Position numbers and translations under genes: made by a program
Part shown: positions 1 to 11,693 of the stretch, one piece after another
How the letters are laid out: the number at the start of each line of letters is the position of its first letter
How positions within the stretch are numbered: the stretch's first letter is position 1
Notes under the pieces: generated by a model
What the model saw: the letters and a program-made list of their open reading frames with translations, nothing else
Told to the model about the DNA's origin: nothing
Database searches by the model: none
Assembly (NCBI GenBank): GCA_037903475.1
Contig: JBAJFG010000310.1
Coordinates: 1-64,000 of the forward strand
Origin: Ancylostoma caninum
Taxonomy: Eukaryota > Nematoda > Chromadorea > Rhabditida > Ancylostomatidae
Direction of reading: 5' to 3'
Length of the DNA stretch: 64,000 bases

Positions 1-3000
1 TCTAGGAACAACTTTCGCGGAGGACCCATCTTCTAGGAGTAAGCATAAGCAGTCTTCTTCTATGCAAAAATCAGCTACTCTCAGTACTTTTTCGTATCGT
101 GGGAGTTTTACTTCATCCATGACCTTGCCTTCCTTAACTTTCGCTATCAATGGTCCATAGTCTGGATCCTTTTGCAGTTCTGTCAACCAGTCCGTCTTCG
201 TACCTATTGCATTAACCACTTTTTCTTGCTCACTGCTGTCGTGTTCTTCGTTGTAGATACTTCCTTGTAGCCCACGTGAGAGAGCATCTGCAACTCTGTT
301 TGCTTCACCCTTCACGTACTCAATTTCGAGATCGTAGGATTGTACTTCAAGTGCCCATCGAATGATCCTTGGTGATACATTCGACCTTTTGAACAATGTA
401 GTGAGCGGTTGGTGATCAGTACGAACGATTGTTCTGACACCGAAAATAAAGAAATGGAATTTCTTGAGTGCAAAAATGATTGCAAGTGCTTCCAAGTCAG
501 TGACATGGTATCGTTCTTCAGCCTTTGATAGCTTTTTTGATGCGAAGTAGAGTGGATGTAGCAGTTTATCCTCTCCTTCTTGACAAAGAACTGCTCCAAC
601 TCCTCGATTGCTTGCGTCTGTGTATATGATATAGGGTTTTTCTCCCGTCTGAGCGGCATGTACGTCGGGTTGTCCTAGCACAGGTGCACTACCTATGACA
701 TTTTTCAGATTTGCGAATGCCTTCTCGTGTTCTTCATTCCATTTGAATGGTACGCGAGTGCTTGTCAATTCATAAAGTGGTTTGGCAATCTTCGAGAAAT
801 TCAGTATGAACTTTCTGTAGTATCCACACATTCCCAGAAATGTTCGAATTTCTGCTAAATTTGTTGGACGTGGGTAGTTCTTCACTTTTTCTACTTTATC
901 TGGATTAGTCCTGACTCCGTTTTCGTCGAGAACATGTCCCAGGAAAGCTACACGGTTTTCTAACAATGAGCACTTCTTTGATTTGAGTTTTAGATTGGCT
1001 GTTCTAAATGCTAAGAAAACATTTCTGAGTACTTCGTAGTGCCGGTCTTCGGTCTCTGTTGCAACTAAAATATCGTCAATATATACGAAAACTTCGTTGC
1101 CTTTCAACTCGGCTAGTACCAGATCCATGAGTCTTTGGAAAACAGCGGGAGATGTGCACAGTCCGAATGGTAATACTTTGAACTCATATAAACCTTCAGG
1201 AGTTGTGAAGGCACTTTTTCTCTGTGCATCTTTTGACAATTTTACTTGCCAGTACCCTGCAGCCATGTCTAACGTGCTGAAGAACTTTTTCCCACCTAGA
1301 CTTTGCAAGACAGTGTCAATTGTTGGTAGTGGGTATGAGTCTTGGCGAGTGTGTTTGTTTAGAGCTCTGTAATCTATACAGAGTCTGAGAGTTTTGTCCT
1401 TTTTCTGGACAAGTACAACTGGGGAAGCCCAGTCTGATGAAGATTTCTGGATTATTCCACGGTTCTCTAGGTCATTAAGTATTGCTTTGAATTCTGGTTG
1501 AACACCTTGAGGAACAGGTCGTACTCTTTGTTTGATTGGTTTCGTATCTCCTGTGTCGATATTATGTTCAATAAGGTCCGTTTGAGTCAGTTCCTGATCG
1601 CTCACAGCAAATACGTCTGCAAATTCTTCGATCAGTTCTCTTAACTTATTAGGCATGCCTCGATCTGTTCGATTGTTTTCCAGATGGTTGAGGAGTTCGC
1701 TCATCCTGCATCTTGGTAACTCTGTGTTAGCGATTTCCATCATATCTGATTTTGTGTTTATCATTTTCGAATTACTGTTTGACCATTCTCCTACTACTTC
1801 GCCTTCTTTGAAGACTAGCGGTTCGTCTGAGTGGTTGAATACGGGTACGTCTGTAACCCCTTGATCCGAAATTGAACATATACCGGTCTGAATTTTCTCA
1901 TTCAGAGACCACAAAACTGCATCGATGGACTTCTCTGGACACAGTATCTGAACAAGATTGCATCGCCTGGGTCCAACATAAGACCTCTTTGCTACCGTTG
2001 CATACTTAATCTTTGTGTTCTGCTCCGGTGTACTTGTTTCCAAGGAGCGGATCTCGCCATGCGATGTCATTTTTGGAATCTCTGGCTCCGATGTGCTTGC
2101 CTGTAAGGGGCGGCTCTGGCCTTGCGATCTCATTTCTGGAATCGCTGGCTCCGCTGTACTTGTCTCTGAGGTGTGATTCTGTTCCCACGAAATCATTTTT
2201 GGAGTTACTGGCTCTGTAATCGGCCGTTTGTTAATCAGGATATCAACACCAAGCAACTTCAAGGCATTGGTGCCTAAGAGTAGGATGCTGTCTTTGAGCT
2301 TTTTGACATGCATCTGTATTTTTGCTTTCAAACCTCCAATTAGTTCAATCTCCGTTTCCATGCAACCCAGGAAATCCATTTTATTCCCTGATGCATCGAG
2401 CACGTTCAGATCTTCTTTAGGAAGTTGTCGACACATATCGTCCATGTCGACTCCGCTTTCTTTTGCCTTCAATAATACACTAAGCGGCATTATTGTTAGT
2501 TGCGATCCGGTATCAATCATCGCTGGGATAATGCTATTCAAACATTTCACTTTCACGATGTGCTTTGGGCCGACCAGTCCGTTCACTTTCCGTTCAGTGA
2601 TGCTGGATTTGCAAGACCATGCTTCTACCACTGTACTGAAGGAGCAGTTGTTTTGCTGTCCAGGTTTCTTGCTCCAACAGTCATTTGACTGGTGACCTCT
2701 TTTTCCACAGTTGGTGCATTTAACTTGTTTGTTGCGTATATCTGGCAGCGGCTTTGATTCATCTTGCTTTACTCTTGCGCCACCTTTGTCATTATTTTCA
2801 GCGATCTTAGGGTATTGCTCATCACCGCCAGTTCGTGGCTGCAACCGATGGGATGATTTTGTGATTCCGGCTGGTTTCCTGAAAGTGTCGTTTCGTCTAA
2901 ACTTCGACAATTGTTTCTGGTTTCTGATTCGTTCAATCCGAAGTGCAGCTTGCTTAACCTGCTCATACACTTCGTGTCCTTGGTGTGTTTCGAGGATTTC

Positions 3001-3978
3001 TGCAGTGTGATAAGCTTCTGGCCAGTCTTGGAGCTGATCCTGGAGTATCTCTGCTCGAATGAGTCCTAGAGTGTCTTCATCGCACTCAGGATGTGCCTTC
3101 GAGGATAGGATCTCCAATTCGAGGCAAAATGCACCCACACTTTGGTCCTCTCTTTTGATCAATGATCTCAGTTTTCTCAAGGCATGGGCCCTCTCTTCTT
3201 GGGTTTCTAGTCTCAGCCTAGATTTTAACGCTCTCACTACTTCGTCAAGGGTGCCATTTTTAATCCTTGGCGACAGTATACTGTAGTGGAGTTTTGCTTC
3301 TCCCTCGAGGTAGCTCACGAAGATTTCTCTACGATCTTCGTTAGTATATGTCTCTTTCGGGAATTTTAAGTGGAACGATCTCAGGAATTCATCAAACTTT
3401 TGACCTCTTCTGTTCCCAAATGGTTTTACTTCCGGCATAGCTAAAGCACGGAAGAACTGCTTGATGGTTAAACTCTCCATATCTGGCTTTGGGGCAGTAG
3501 GGTTTGTACGGTTTTTTGTCTCAAGTTCAGGTCTTTCCCACTGACCTTGTGATCCATTGATTGTAGATGGGATCTTCTCTTGGTTTAGCGGGCTCCAATC
3601 TCCCATCGACTGGAAATTCTCGTATATGTTGTTATATGATGGTGTAGGTTCGGCTTCATAGCTGCCGAACTCCAGCTCACCTTCCATCATGTTATTAGGT
3701 GCCTCGTCTGAGTTCGTCTGTCCTTTTTGGAGCAGTTTTTTCCGCAACTGCGCGTTTTCAGCCTGCAAGTGAGCAACCATTTCTAAACTGCTTAATGCTT
3801 TATAGTTAAGCTCACTAGGCCTGCACATATGTGCTTGGCAGAGAGAAGATAGGACATTCCAGCACTCATCATAAGGGAGTGCTTGTCTTTCCTCTCCCAC
3901 CTGGTTTCTCTTTTTCTCTTCTTTTTCGGCAACTGTGAGAGCTGCCATTCCCGCAAGCTCTGTACCGCAGTTCTCCAT
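1..3978 (-). CDS. Ty3/gypsy retrotransposon Gag-Pro-Pol polyprotein, partial (3' end outside window)
   Basis: One frame starts with ATG at 3978 and runs off the left edge, giving at least 1326 residues. I read no stop in it. Domain landmarks all fall in the same frame: a retroviral CCHC zinc knuckle (CTNCGKRGHQSNDC, from residue 421, near 2718), an aspartic protease active site DTGS (residue 489, near 2514), RT motifs FSTLDMAAGYWQ and YIDD (Y at residue 966, near 1083), an RNase H start YTDAS (D at residue 1121, near 618) and the RNase H end DALSRG (from residue 1231, near 288). The integrase would lie left of the window. The polyprotein copies element RNA into DNA and packages it. Gag and Pol are fused without a frameshift, which occurs in several Ty3/gypsy lineages. 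The open frame suggests a young, possibly active copy. A tandem repeat lies between protease and RT. No envelope-like gene is visible. The family call is secure; the exact clade is not. Confidence 0.93.
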   Translation of the reverse strand, partial: MENCGTELAGMAALTVAEKEEKKRNQVGEERQALPYDECWNVLSSLCQAHMCRPSELNYKALSSLEMVAHLQAENAQLRKKLLQKGQTNSDEAPNNMMEGELEFGSYEAEPTPSYNNIYENFQSMGDWSPLNQEKIPSTINGSQGQWERPELETKNRTNPTAPKPDMESLTIKQFFRALAMPEVKPFGNRRGQKFDEFLRSFHLKFPKETYTNEDRREIFVSYLEGEAKLHYSILSPRIKNGTLDEVVRALKSRLRLETQEERAHALRKLRSLIKREDQSVGAFCLELEILSSKAHPECDEDTLGLIRAEILQDQLQDWPEAYHTAEILETHQGHEVYEQVKQAALRIERIRNQKQLSKFRRNDTFRKPAGITKSSHRLQPRTGGDEQYPKIAENNDKGGARVKQDESKPLPDIRNKQVKCTNCGKRGHQSNDCWSKKPGQQNNCSFSTVVEAWSCKSSITERKVNGLVGPKHIVKVKCLNSIIPAMIDTGSQLTIMPLSVLLKAKESGVDMDDMCRQLPKEDLNVLDASGNKMDFLGCMETEIELIGGLKAKIQMHVKKLKDSILLLGTNALKLLGVDILINKRPITEPVTPKMISWEQNHTSETSTAEPAIPEMRSQGQSRPLQASTSEPEIPKMTSHGEIRSLETSTPEQNTKIKYATVAKRSYVGPRRCNLVQILCPEKSIDAVLWSLNEKIQTGICSISDQGVTDVPVFNHSDEPLVFKEGEVVGEWSNSNSKMINTKSDMMEIANTELPRCRMSELLNHLENNRTDRGMPNKLRELIEEFADVFAVSDQELTQTDLIEHNIDTGDTKPIKQRVRPVPQGVQPEFKAILNDLENRGIIQKSSSDWASPVVLVQKKDKTLRLCIDYRALNKHTRQDSYPLPTIDTVLQSLGGKKFFSTLDMAAGYWQVKLSKDAQRKSAFTTPEGLYEFKVLPFGLCTSPAVFQRLMDLVLAELKGNEVFVYIDDILVATETEDRHYEVLRNVFLAFRTANLKLKSKKCSLLENRVAFLGHVLDENGVRTNPDKVEKVKNYPRPTNLAEIRTFLGMCGYYRKFILNFSKIAKPLYELTSTRVPFKWNEEHEKAFANLKNVIGSAPVLGQPDVHAAQTGEKPYIIYTDASNRGVGAVLCQEGEDKLLHPLYFASKKLSKAEERYHVTDLEALAIIFALKKFHFFIFGVRTIVRTDHQPLTTLFKRSNVSPRIIRWALEVQSYDLEIEYVKGEANRVADALSRGLQGSIYNEEHDSSEQEKVVNAIGTKTDWLTELQKDPDYGPLIAKVKEGKVMDEVKLPRYEKVLRVADFCIEEDCLCLLLEDGSSAKVVPR
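2023..2211 (-). repeat. Three 63-bp tandem units in the pol frame
   Basis: Units begin at 2023, 2086 and 2149, each exactly 63 bp, and a fourth unit starts to repeat at 2212. On the minus strand they encode three diverged copies of a 21-residue block with cores EPVTPKM, EPAIPEM and EPEIPKM, each ending in an S/T-rich stretch. They sit between the protease and RT domains. Because 63 is a multiple of three, copy number can change without breaking the frame. Confidence 0.85.
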
Positions 3979-4098
3979 CTTTTCTGGACTGGTACTGCGT
4001 CTAAATCGAGCTCAAAACACTCGGGAACTGTATGGTTCTGAACAGGATTGCAATTCCTGTTCCACTTGTTTCACTTGTATGTCAACCTGCACTTGTTA

Positions 4099-4116
4099 GC
4101 TCTGGTTCGGCCCCCA
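4099..4116 (-). other. Retrotransposon tRNA primer binding site
   Basis: Directly after the inner LTR end, the minus strand reads TGGGGGCCGAACC. It starts with the TGG that pairs with the universal tRNA CCA end. The priming tRNA was not identified. Confidence 0.6.
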
Positions 4117-4548
4117 AGTTAGGCCTGGTGGGTCCCGCCACTGGTTCTTTCGATGCTAACAAGCCAGGTATGATACACAAGCTTTATTATATGAACAACT
4201 TGTCGCCAGTACCACTGCTCTGGCGTAGGCACGAATGACTGAACGGCTTCTGAACAGGCTTCTGTGCGGCTACGATATGTGTGTGATAGGCGACGATGCG
4301 GATAGTCGAGCGGCTGGATAGACGATATATAGTAGGCGAGGCGATTACGAGATAAGTGGCGAATATACTGCCGTGCAGGCAGCAGACCCAACAGATGACT
4401 AACTGACTGTAACCTCACTCTATGGCCCTTTTATAGCCTCGGTAGTGGACCTAAACATAAACACTTCAAAAAAACATAAACAACTCTGATCATTTTTGAT
4501 GCCATTTCATTCACAGTGGATAGCTCAGTGATCGGCTATCCTCACACT
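4117..4548 (-). repeat. 5' LTR of the Ty3/gypsy element
   Basis: The LTR lies upstream of the Gag start on the minus strand. It contains a TATA box (TATAAAA, about 4427-4433) and then, downstream in the minus-strand direction, a polyadenylation signal AATAAA (about 4189-4194), which is the order expected for U3-R-U5. The inner end at 4117 is fixed by the abutting primer binding site. The outer end at about 4548 is inferred from AGTGTGAGG, which gives short AGT...ACT inverted ends. The matching 3' LTR is outside the window, so the exact length of about 430 bp is not confirmed. Confidence 0.7.
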
Positions 4549-7470
4549 TTATCACATTTATTTATTTATTCAGACATCACGACAGGTCACGAAAAAACCC
4601 TTAACATGGAAGGTAGGGTGAATAAAGGTGAAAACGCGAAGAAGTGCCGGGAGGTTCGAAGATCTTTGGATTCTAGTAAGAGCATCTATGGACCAATCAG
4701 CCTTGTCAAACCAGCTGGTCCCACTTAGAATTGTTGTTCTAATACTTTGAGTCCTGACCACTTAAAAATAAGGCGAAACAGATAAGAGCAGGGGCCTGAC
4801 TCTGGAGGGCCTCCAGAGGCCCCTCCAGAATCCATCCGCCGGTAATATTACAGTTATTGACATGGGAGCGGACAACCAGGCAAATCAGACTACGGCTGAT
4901 TGGTGGCATATCTTTCCGCGTCCACAAAAACAATTCCGATGTGGTATGAGTCCATCTCTGACTTTGGTGGATGAGCGAAGAGTGGAATGTCTCTCGTATC
5001 TTCAACTGTAGAGTGAACACAATGTTTGTGGGAATAGGTAATTGCTAGCCTTAGCTCGAACTCAGTAGATCAATCTGGTCGTCCAACAACCGAGGGACTA
5101 TCCATACTTAATTCTGCAGCACTATTGAGAAGAAGCGTGCTAGGTCATAAAAGGAATTACAAATCATGTTAGTAGAGAGAACAAAATCAAGAATGATATC
5201 ACGGACCTTCTTTGAGGTGGCACACTTGGCGTCTTGGCTGGTCTTTCTGACGGTTCAGGGCATGATTAGTTCAACAAACTAGGTATGCCTCTTCTTGAAC
5301 GGCTGCTGAAAGCGATCGTGTTAAGAAATCTTGAAGTTTGCGAGCACAGCAATTCTGATTGCTCTTAGCTTGTATGCTTTCTCCTGGGTGTCATCAATTT
5401 GAAGAGGTATTCCACCATTTCCACTAACTGGTGAAAGGGTATCCGTACTAGTACCACATTTTGCCGATAAGTCTTACCGTGGCAGAATTTTATCTTGCAG
5501 CAAATACCTTCTATGGCCCACTCCACTCATAGTTGAGTCCAGGAAGGCAACACTTGCGTTGGTCGTGTGACATTTGTACATAGATTCAATCCCCAATATG
5601 CAATCCGGTCTCGCGTTTACATGTGGTTGACATGATATCAGAACAAAGTGGGTCTCCATATGCCAATTTCTCTTATTACTCCAAATAATTGAACTTCACA
5701 AATATCGAGAAATATTTGCGGCAGCAGAGTCTTCATCCCAATCTTCCAACAGTCCTTTTAGTGTGAAGATAATCTTCTCATATACAGTCAGAGTTGCTGG
5801 TATTTCTCCCATATTACAGACACATCTGATTTTTCCATGACATGGAGTAGCCCTTGTCAATTGCTTCTTCTAACTCAGCTTTTAGCTAAAATAACATTAT
5901 AAAAGTGTGCTTTGTGATTGCAATTAGAGTTGCAAACCTTTCGTGGGCCAACAGTTCCAAAGCATTGATATCAGACACCTCTGTTCCAAATAATTCAGTA
6001 TAGACATGGTGCGCCGTTGACAATTTAAGCACATTATCTCCATGAGATCCTTCATCAAAAACTTGCTATTCTGTTAATACAGGCACACTCTCCCCAACAC
6101 AAGTAATGCTTCCTGGAGCAAAAATGGATGATAAACGGTAGTAAACTAATCATTAAAACCATGCGGAGTGGAGAATTCATCTAAGAATTATATAATTATT
6201 CAAGATCCTGAAGGAGTCCGGGTCTGTTCAGGTTGATGTTGATTTGTCTTGGAATATATTCAGTGAGATACGGCAACGCCAGTGCAATCCCATTAAAAGC
6301 AGAAAAAAACTGTGACAGTTCATGTGTTGTATAGACGAGGAAAAATTTCGTTAGATCGATTTTTTAGTTGTTTGCTTCCACGTTCTATCTTAATAAAGTA
6401 TAGGCATTGCTGGTAAATAGTGATGGTCTTTCACATCACTGAGACACTAACCTTGACGGAAACTGTACTCAAGGGGAACTAGAGTTACAGTCGAAAACAT
6501 GAAAAAGGCACTCCGGATAAAGTGAGATGAGCGAGGAGGACTTTGTGGCTAGAATATGGACTTTGATCGGGTCGCCTACAACTGAAAAAGCACTTGGCAG
6601 TATCCAAAGCACGGCTAGTAGTGTGATTTCTTCTGAGCGTACGACCATATGCGTGCTGCAATAGTTCTAGACGATAGTAGACGGGGTGGATACTAGACCT
6701 GTGACGGCGGACAGTAGATGAGGTATAGTGCTCGTGCCGGCGCTAGAACCAACAGACGAATAAGTGAACTCAACCTCGCTCTGCGCGTCCTCTTTTCGCC
6801 TGGGCAACGTACCTAAACATATCTGTGGAGGCTTTACTGGAGTCTCCCACACTACTGAACATCGAACTCCCGCTCACCTTCGAAAGCACTTCTCAATAAC
6901 ATCCACAAGAGGTCAAGGGGGCCTTTGCGAAAATGTTCTGACAGTTGTGTCCAAAAGCGTAGGTTACCTAAATTCAAGTGTTTGGATAACTGACGGTCCA
7001 TGGCACTACCTTCTTCGATCATTACAGTTGAAGTGGTAAGTGGAGTACATTCCCTTCCCGTGCACTTGCATCCCAAAGATCAAAACCACTCGAGGACAAC
7101 CACCGAAACAAAATGAACTCTACTTCATCTCAAATAACCTCCATTTATCAGTATATGATTGAAGTTATCTCACATTCAATAGCTTGAGCTCCTTTCTCAT
7201 ACTCACTGCACATAATGTGGTCGACAATATCCCTTATCAAGGAGGACATCCTTACTTACGTGTCTTACTTTTTATTATGAAAAGGTCCTCCTCCTCATAC
7301 TGACATGTTATTGGATGACCAACGGGCAAATAGGCAACATCACAAAGGAATGCGGCGACTTGAAGACGTGGTAGTCGTTTGGTGCTAAGTCTGACGCATA
7401 TCGTGGGTGGAGTAACAGATCTGCACTTCGGGATGAGTATGGCCCAAGTTAATACAGGTGGTTAGTGTAT
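4549..7470. other. Unassigned gene-poor stretch
   Basis: Only short, overlapping frames occur on both strands and none shows a recognisable domain. Protein-like fragments on the minus strand near 5470-5660 may be decayed transposon coding sequence, but no motif supports a family. No tandem repeats or inverted arms were recognised. Confidence 0.4.
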
Positions 7471-8894
7471 TCACTGTGGCGGCTGGTCATCCGGTGATGC
7501 CGGCGCAGGTTGTGGGCGACCAGCTACGTGTTCATGCTCAGACACGAATGGCACTGGCTCAAAACGTGCGCCCTCAATAGGATGCTCACGATGGTAGGTG
7601 TTGTAGGTCGTAATGGTCTGGTTAATTGCAGCCACCGATACGGGCATCAGCATCGCGCGGAGTGTGTTAACAACTGTCAGATTGAAGCTGACGTCGGCTT
7701 GAGATGAGACTTCCGGACACCAGCTCATCTTCGATCCTAACTCCATAAGCGATGGTGCGAGCTCGCAGACACCATCCCAGGGTGCATTGTAGCCATCAAG
7801 GGACTCGAAATCTTTCTGGGAGATTGCCGCTTTGCCCAAAGTCGTGCTCGACTGACATTCCTTGATGAACACGGCAACTGCTGCAAGAAGTGTGGGGAAT
7901 CGCGAGGTGTCACAACGATCGCCCAATGACCTATCGCAGAGGTATGCAGAGTTGGTGCCGTATTGCAACGGGCTACGGCGAATCTGATTGTAATACTCAG
8001 AAAGTGCAGCGATCTCGCTCATGCCGGGTGTGAATGCGGCAATCGGAGTGTCAAACAGGCGGCGTAGTCCAGCCAGATTATCTGCGACATCTCCAAAGCC
8101 TGCGCTGAGTGTTGGTAGGCGCAGTGTGATATCTTCAGTCACCAGGACATTCTGGAACTTGTATGGACGCCAGTCAATAGAGTATTGAGTGCCTTGGGGA
8201 TTGATTGCATCTCCTTGATTACGCAAAAGGAATGGTGGCTCGTAAGCTCCAGTTACCACTGGATCCTCGCGATTCGCGATACGCTGGCGTCTCTGCTTCG
8301 CGTCGTCATTAGCGGGCGCGCCAGGCAAGCGATAGACTCCTCGGATGATGTTAGCATCTTCTGAGTGCAAGATTGCCATGAGTACTCAGGTTGAGGCCGC
8401 ATGTACGGTGCGATAGATGTTAGTGCGTCCGTCGACTGTTTCGATGTCGTAATTATCGATCGCAAACGCTTTCACGACCTTCGACAGGAAGCCCTGGTAT
8501 ATCTTTGTTCGAGGTTGAGGTTTTCACAATCGGCGTCGACGATGTTCACTTCCGTATCCCAATCCATAGCTTGCAGCTGAGCCAAATTGGCTCGTGGACG
8601 TGGCAATGTGCGAGTTCCAACAAAACCAAAGGCCCAGTTCACGAAAACAGCCATTACTGGTGGGTCATGTAGGCTCAAGCCGCGTAGGTTGGCGGAATAG
8701 TTAGCTGCCCAGAAGGCCACGACTGAATGTTGGTGACTCGCCGATAGAATGTTTCTTGGCACGGGAACCCGAAAGTCATTTTCGAGTCCAAATTCTTGGC
8801 CAGCGGCAAGGCCAACAGATAGCCTCCCATTTTCATCACACAGATCGCCGAAAATGGCTGGAACCAACTGATTAAAACGTAATGCATCAGCCAT
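7471..8894 (-). pseudogene. Virus-like (capsid-like?) endogenous viral element, broken
   Basis: Two intronless minus-strand frames, 8894-8472 (140 residues) and 8379-7471 (302 residues), look like parts of one original protein. Between them the frame shifts once around 8480-8490 and then meets one in-frame TGA at 8388-8386, nine bases before the ATG of the second piece. The product is poor in lysine, rich in Asn, Asp, Arg, Pro and Ala, and ends in a proline-rich tail. This style fits capsid proteins of toti-like dsRNA viruses, a group reported from several nematodes. It lacks introns and appears more GC-rich than its surroundings. No polymerase gene is adjacent. I cannot name a family with confidence; a decayed single-copy host gene is the main alternative. 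The breaks make a functional product from this copy unlikely. Confidence 0.5.
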
Positions 8895-9004
8895 AACAAC
8901 CCTTTATCCAAGTGTTTGCAAATTCACTGGGAATCATTTTATTTATTTATTCATTTATTAAGTGCACCTTAGGTGCTCTAATTATAGAACAGAAATATAT
9001 AGAT

Positions 9005-9349
9005 TTACACATACACGTACAGGTTGGTGACGACACATTTAACTAATAAGCAATTACCACCACCTGTAGCTGCTGGGGTGACGTGTGGTCTTGCATTGTC
9101 CATGAGAACAAGATCCTTGTTGTGATGATGTGCATGTGCATGGATGTTGTGCACAGTGAAATTTGAAGTTTGTGTTAGGCTTCCTATGTCGCGCACAAAA
9201 AGACCTGGCCGAGCTTCGCAGGTGGCGACTACGACGCTCCTTTTCTGCGTGAGAAGTATTTCTACAGGAGAAGCATTCTTATCCATTTTTGAACTCGAGA
9301 TGAAGCATGTTGCTTCGGAGGGGACTTGGTCGCTCATGGAATCCAACAA
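9005..9349 (-). pseudogene. Possible Tc1/mariner transposase remnant
   Basis: A 114-residue minus-strand frame contains LMDNARPHVT, which resembles the segment around the second catalytic aspartate of Tc1/mariner transposases (DNARPH). The rest of the frame does not show the other two acidic residues or an HTH domain, and no inverted ends were found nearby. A chance match is possible. Confidence 0.25.
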
Positions 9350-11383
9350 GGAACTCTGCCTCTTCCACTATACGGCTGCTACGGTACTATCAAAGTAGAT
9401 TCGCTCGATGGATCTTATTCTTCAAATCGGTCGTTGATGAATGTTTCTCTTCTCCTTACAGCGTCTTTTATAGTGAAGGAGCTGGGGTAACCTCTGCCAC
9501 GTAGTACACTAACATGTGAATTCCCGTTGGTCCATTTTCTCAGATAACCGTGACATGACATTCAAAACCTGCCGTACCAATTTGTCTAATTATTTTTTTG
9601 CATAATCTAATACATTGTAGAAAGGAGAGAAGACACGTTTTGACACGTTCATTCGTGGCAGATATAGGCACGAGAATAACCATGTCTTTGAAATGTAACC
9701 TGAGAGGTATATAAAGAAAATTAAGAGCCGTGTCTCGGTTTTGCAGGTGACAACACGTAGAGCGAACGATGCGACGAATATTTCGGGGAACGACGGGCAA
9801 CGGAGACGAGTGAGAGCCAGAAGGAAAGTGATGACGCGGGAAAGGAGGAATGTAGAGAGAATGAGAGTGAGAAGGTCATTAGAGTCGCAAAAAGAAATAG
9901 AGGAGGTCAAAAGTTGTGGAAAGATGGAGACAAAGAATGGAAGTTACGGATGAGAGGGAGAGGTAGTTAAAGAAAGAGCAACATGCGGCACATATGAGCG
10001 TGCAATGGAGGTTGGAGACCGATGGATTGAGGCAAAAGAAAGTTGGAAAACTGAGTGAGAGGAATTAAAACAGGCAGTGGGAAATCTAGAGACAGTGCGG
10101 CTGCGGCGCGGCCGATTTGGCAGCATGCAAATACAGCGAAGTTGAAAAAAAGTTGAAAATTGAATTGAATCGGCGTATGCTGCTACGTCGATCGCGGTGC
10201 AGCCGCGCTGCCTCTAGGTCTCCCACGGGCCTCATCCGCCCTATCGTTTTGGAGGGACTGTAAATAATAAGCTAAGGACATCAAGCTTGAAGATACAACA
10301 GAACAAGGCTCGTGTAATGGCAGAAGTGAGTGTGATCGTCTGGGGTGAGATGTCGATGATATCTGGAGACGCTGGCGACTGTAGATGAACTTGCAAAAGG
10401 TATTGTGCAAAACGAGCTGTTATTTGGAGGAAAGATAATAGACTTCAGACATGTGCTGCCCGTGGCTCAGCAAGGAGATAGAGGAGACACTGTGAATGCA
10501 TGTATCAAGGCCAGAGTTCGGCTTAGCTCGTGAAGGAAAATTACGAAGTCCCCTTTGACTTAGCTAAAAATCTACGAAGGCCCATTGTAAACAAGTTAAA
10601 ACAAGTTTGTGCAAAGACTATTGGTTTCGTACTTTCCATGCACGTTCACATATCCACAAGTTCGAACAACCGTGATGGCCCCGGAGTACGTTAACACGGT
10701 GACACCGTCATATCCTCTTATATAAATCATGGTAAGGCAACAGAATTTTCTAGAGCGCAGGTGTTGGGGGATCAGCGCCGTGGTCGCATCATGCGGCTCA
10801 GTTATAGACAGTGCTCGCGAGGATTTGAAGTTGACGGGGCATTCGGCCGATGTTTCGTCATAGGAGCATAGACGTAGTGGAAGTCGGGTGCACTCAGGAA
10901 TTCGCGGTGGGACCAGCGGCTAGCGCTCTCGAACCCTCCGGGTGAGACAGTGTTCACAGAGATTTGCATAGCAGCAATGAGCAACGTCGCCCCTCTGCTG
11001 GAGCATTGTGCTTAACTTCACTCGATTTTGACACAAGATGATAACCTCCTGGAATGGATGTGTGCCCGTAGCGATAGGATTCGCTCGGGTTCCTCACTTG
11101 GGATATGCGCTTTGAGCACCTCTCATTGAGGTCCCATGGGGATTATGCAGCCTGAGGGTCCGTCTGTTTTTAAGAAGGGTAGTACAACCAAATACACAGG
11201 ATGAACGAATGAAGAAAATGTCATCATAAGCTGTTATGACGATTTCTGCAACCAGTTGTGAAATTGATCACACTTCCTAAATATTTCTTAATTTTCTTCC
11301 ATTACTCTTGAGATTCACAAAGAGTACGGGGGCATTGATGATGAACAGATGTGCCCGTAGTTTAGGAAAATATTAGGATAGTT
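9350..11383. other. Unassigned gene-poor stretch
   Basis: No gene recognised. The 9730-10080 part is strikingly purine-rich on the plus strand and gives an Arg/Glu-rich reading without a domain. It may be a decayed transposon ORF or simple sequence drift. Confidence 0.35.
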
Positions 11384-11693
11384 GTCCACCGATCGAGAAA
11401 GGGTCCTCCGTGGCCCAATACGGGAAGACGGCAGGATACGGGTCTATCAATGGAAATTGGGTCCGCAGGGGCCCATTAGTGGAGAAATGCCGGGAAACAA
11501 GTCCAACGATGGGATTGGGTCTGCCCTAGCCCAATACTGGGGAAATATAGTGGGGAAAGCGTTAGGATACCGGTCCACGGATGAAGACTGAATCCGCACG
11601 GGGTCCATTAGTAGGGAAAAGGCCAGAATACGGGTTCACAAATGGAAAATGGGTCCGCCGTGGCCCAATAGTGGGGAAAACGCCAAAATGCAC
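11384..11693 (+). repeat. Degenerate minisatellite, five units of 58-72 bp
   Basis: Units start at 11384, 11442, 11501, 11573 and 11634 (58, 59, 72, 61 and 60 bp). Each begins with a form of GTCCA(C/A)CGAT and carries TGGCCCAATA-GTGGGGAAA in its second half. The third unit has an internal duplication of the GGGGAAA part. No coding role is apparent. Confidence 0.75.

Noticed and set aside
9741..9953. Arg-rich 70-residue ORF
   Set aside because: It reflects a purine-rich tract; no motif.
11384..11693. CRISPR-like array
   Set aside because: Whole units repeat head to tail without unique spacers in a eukaryotic context; it is a degenerate minisatellite.
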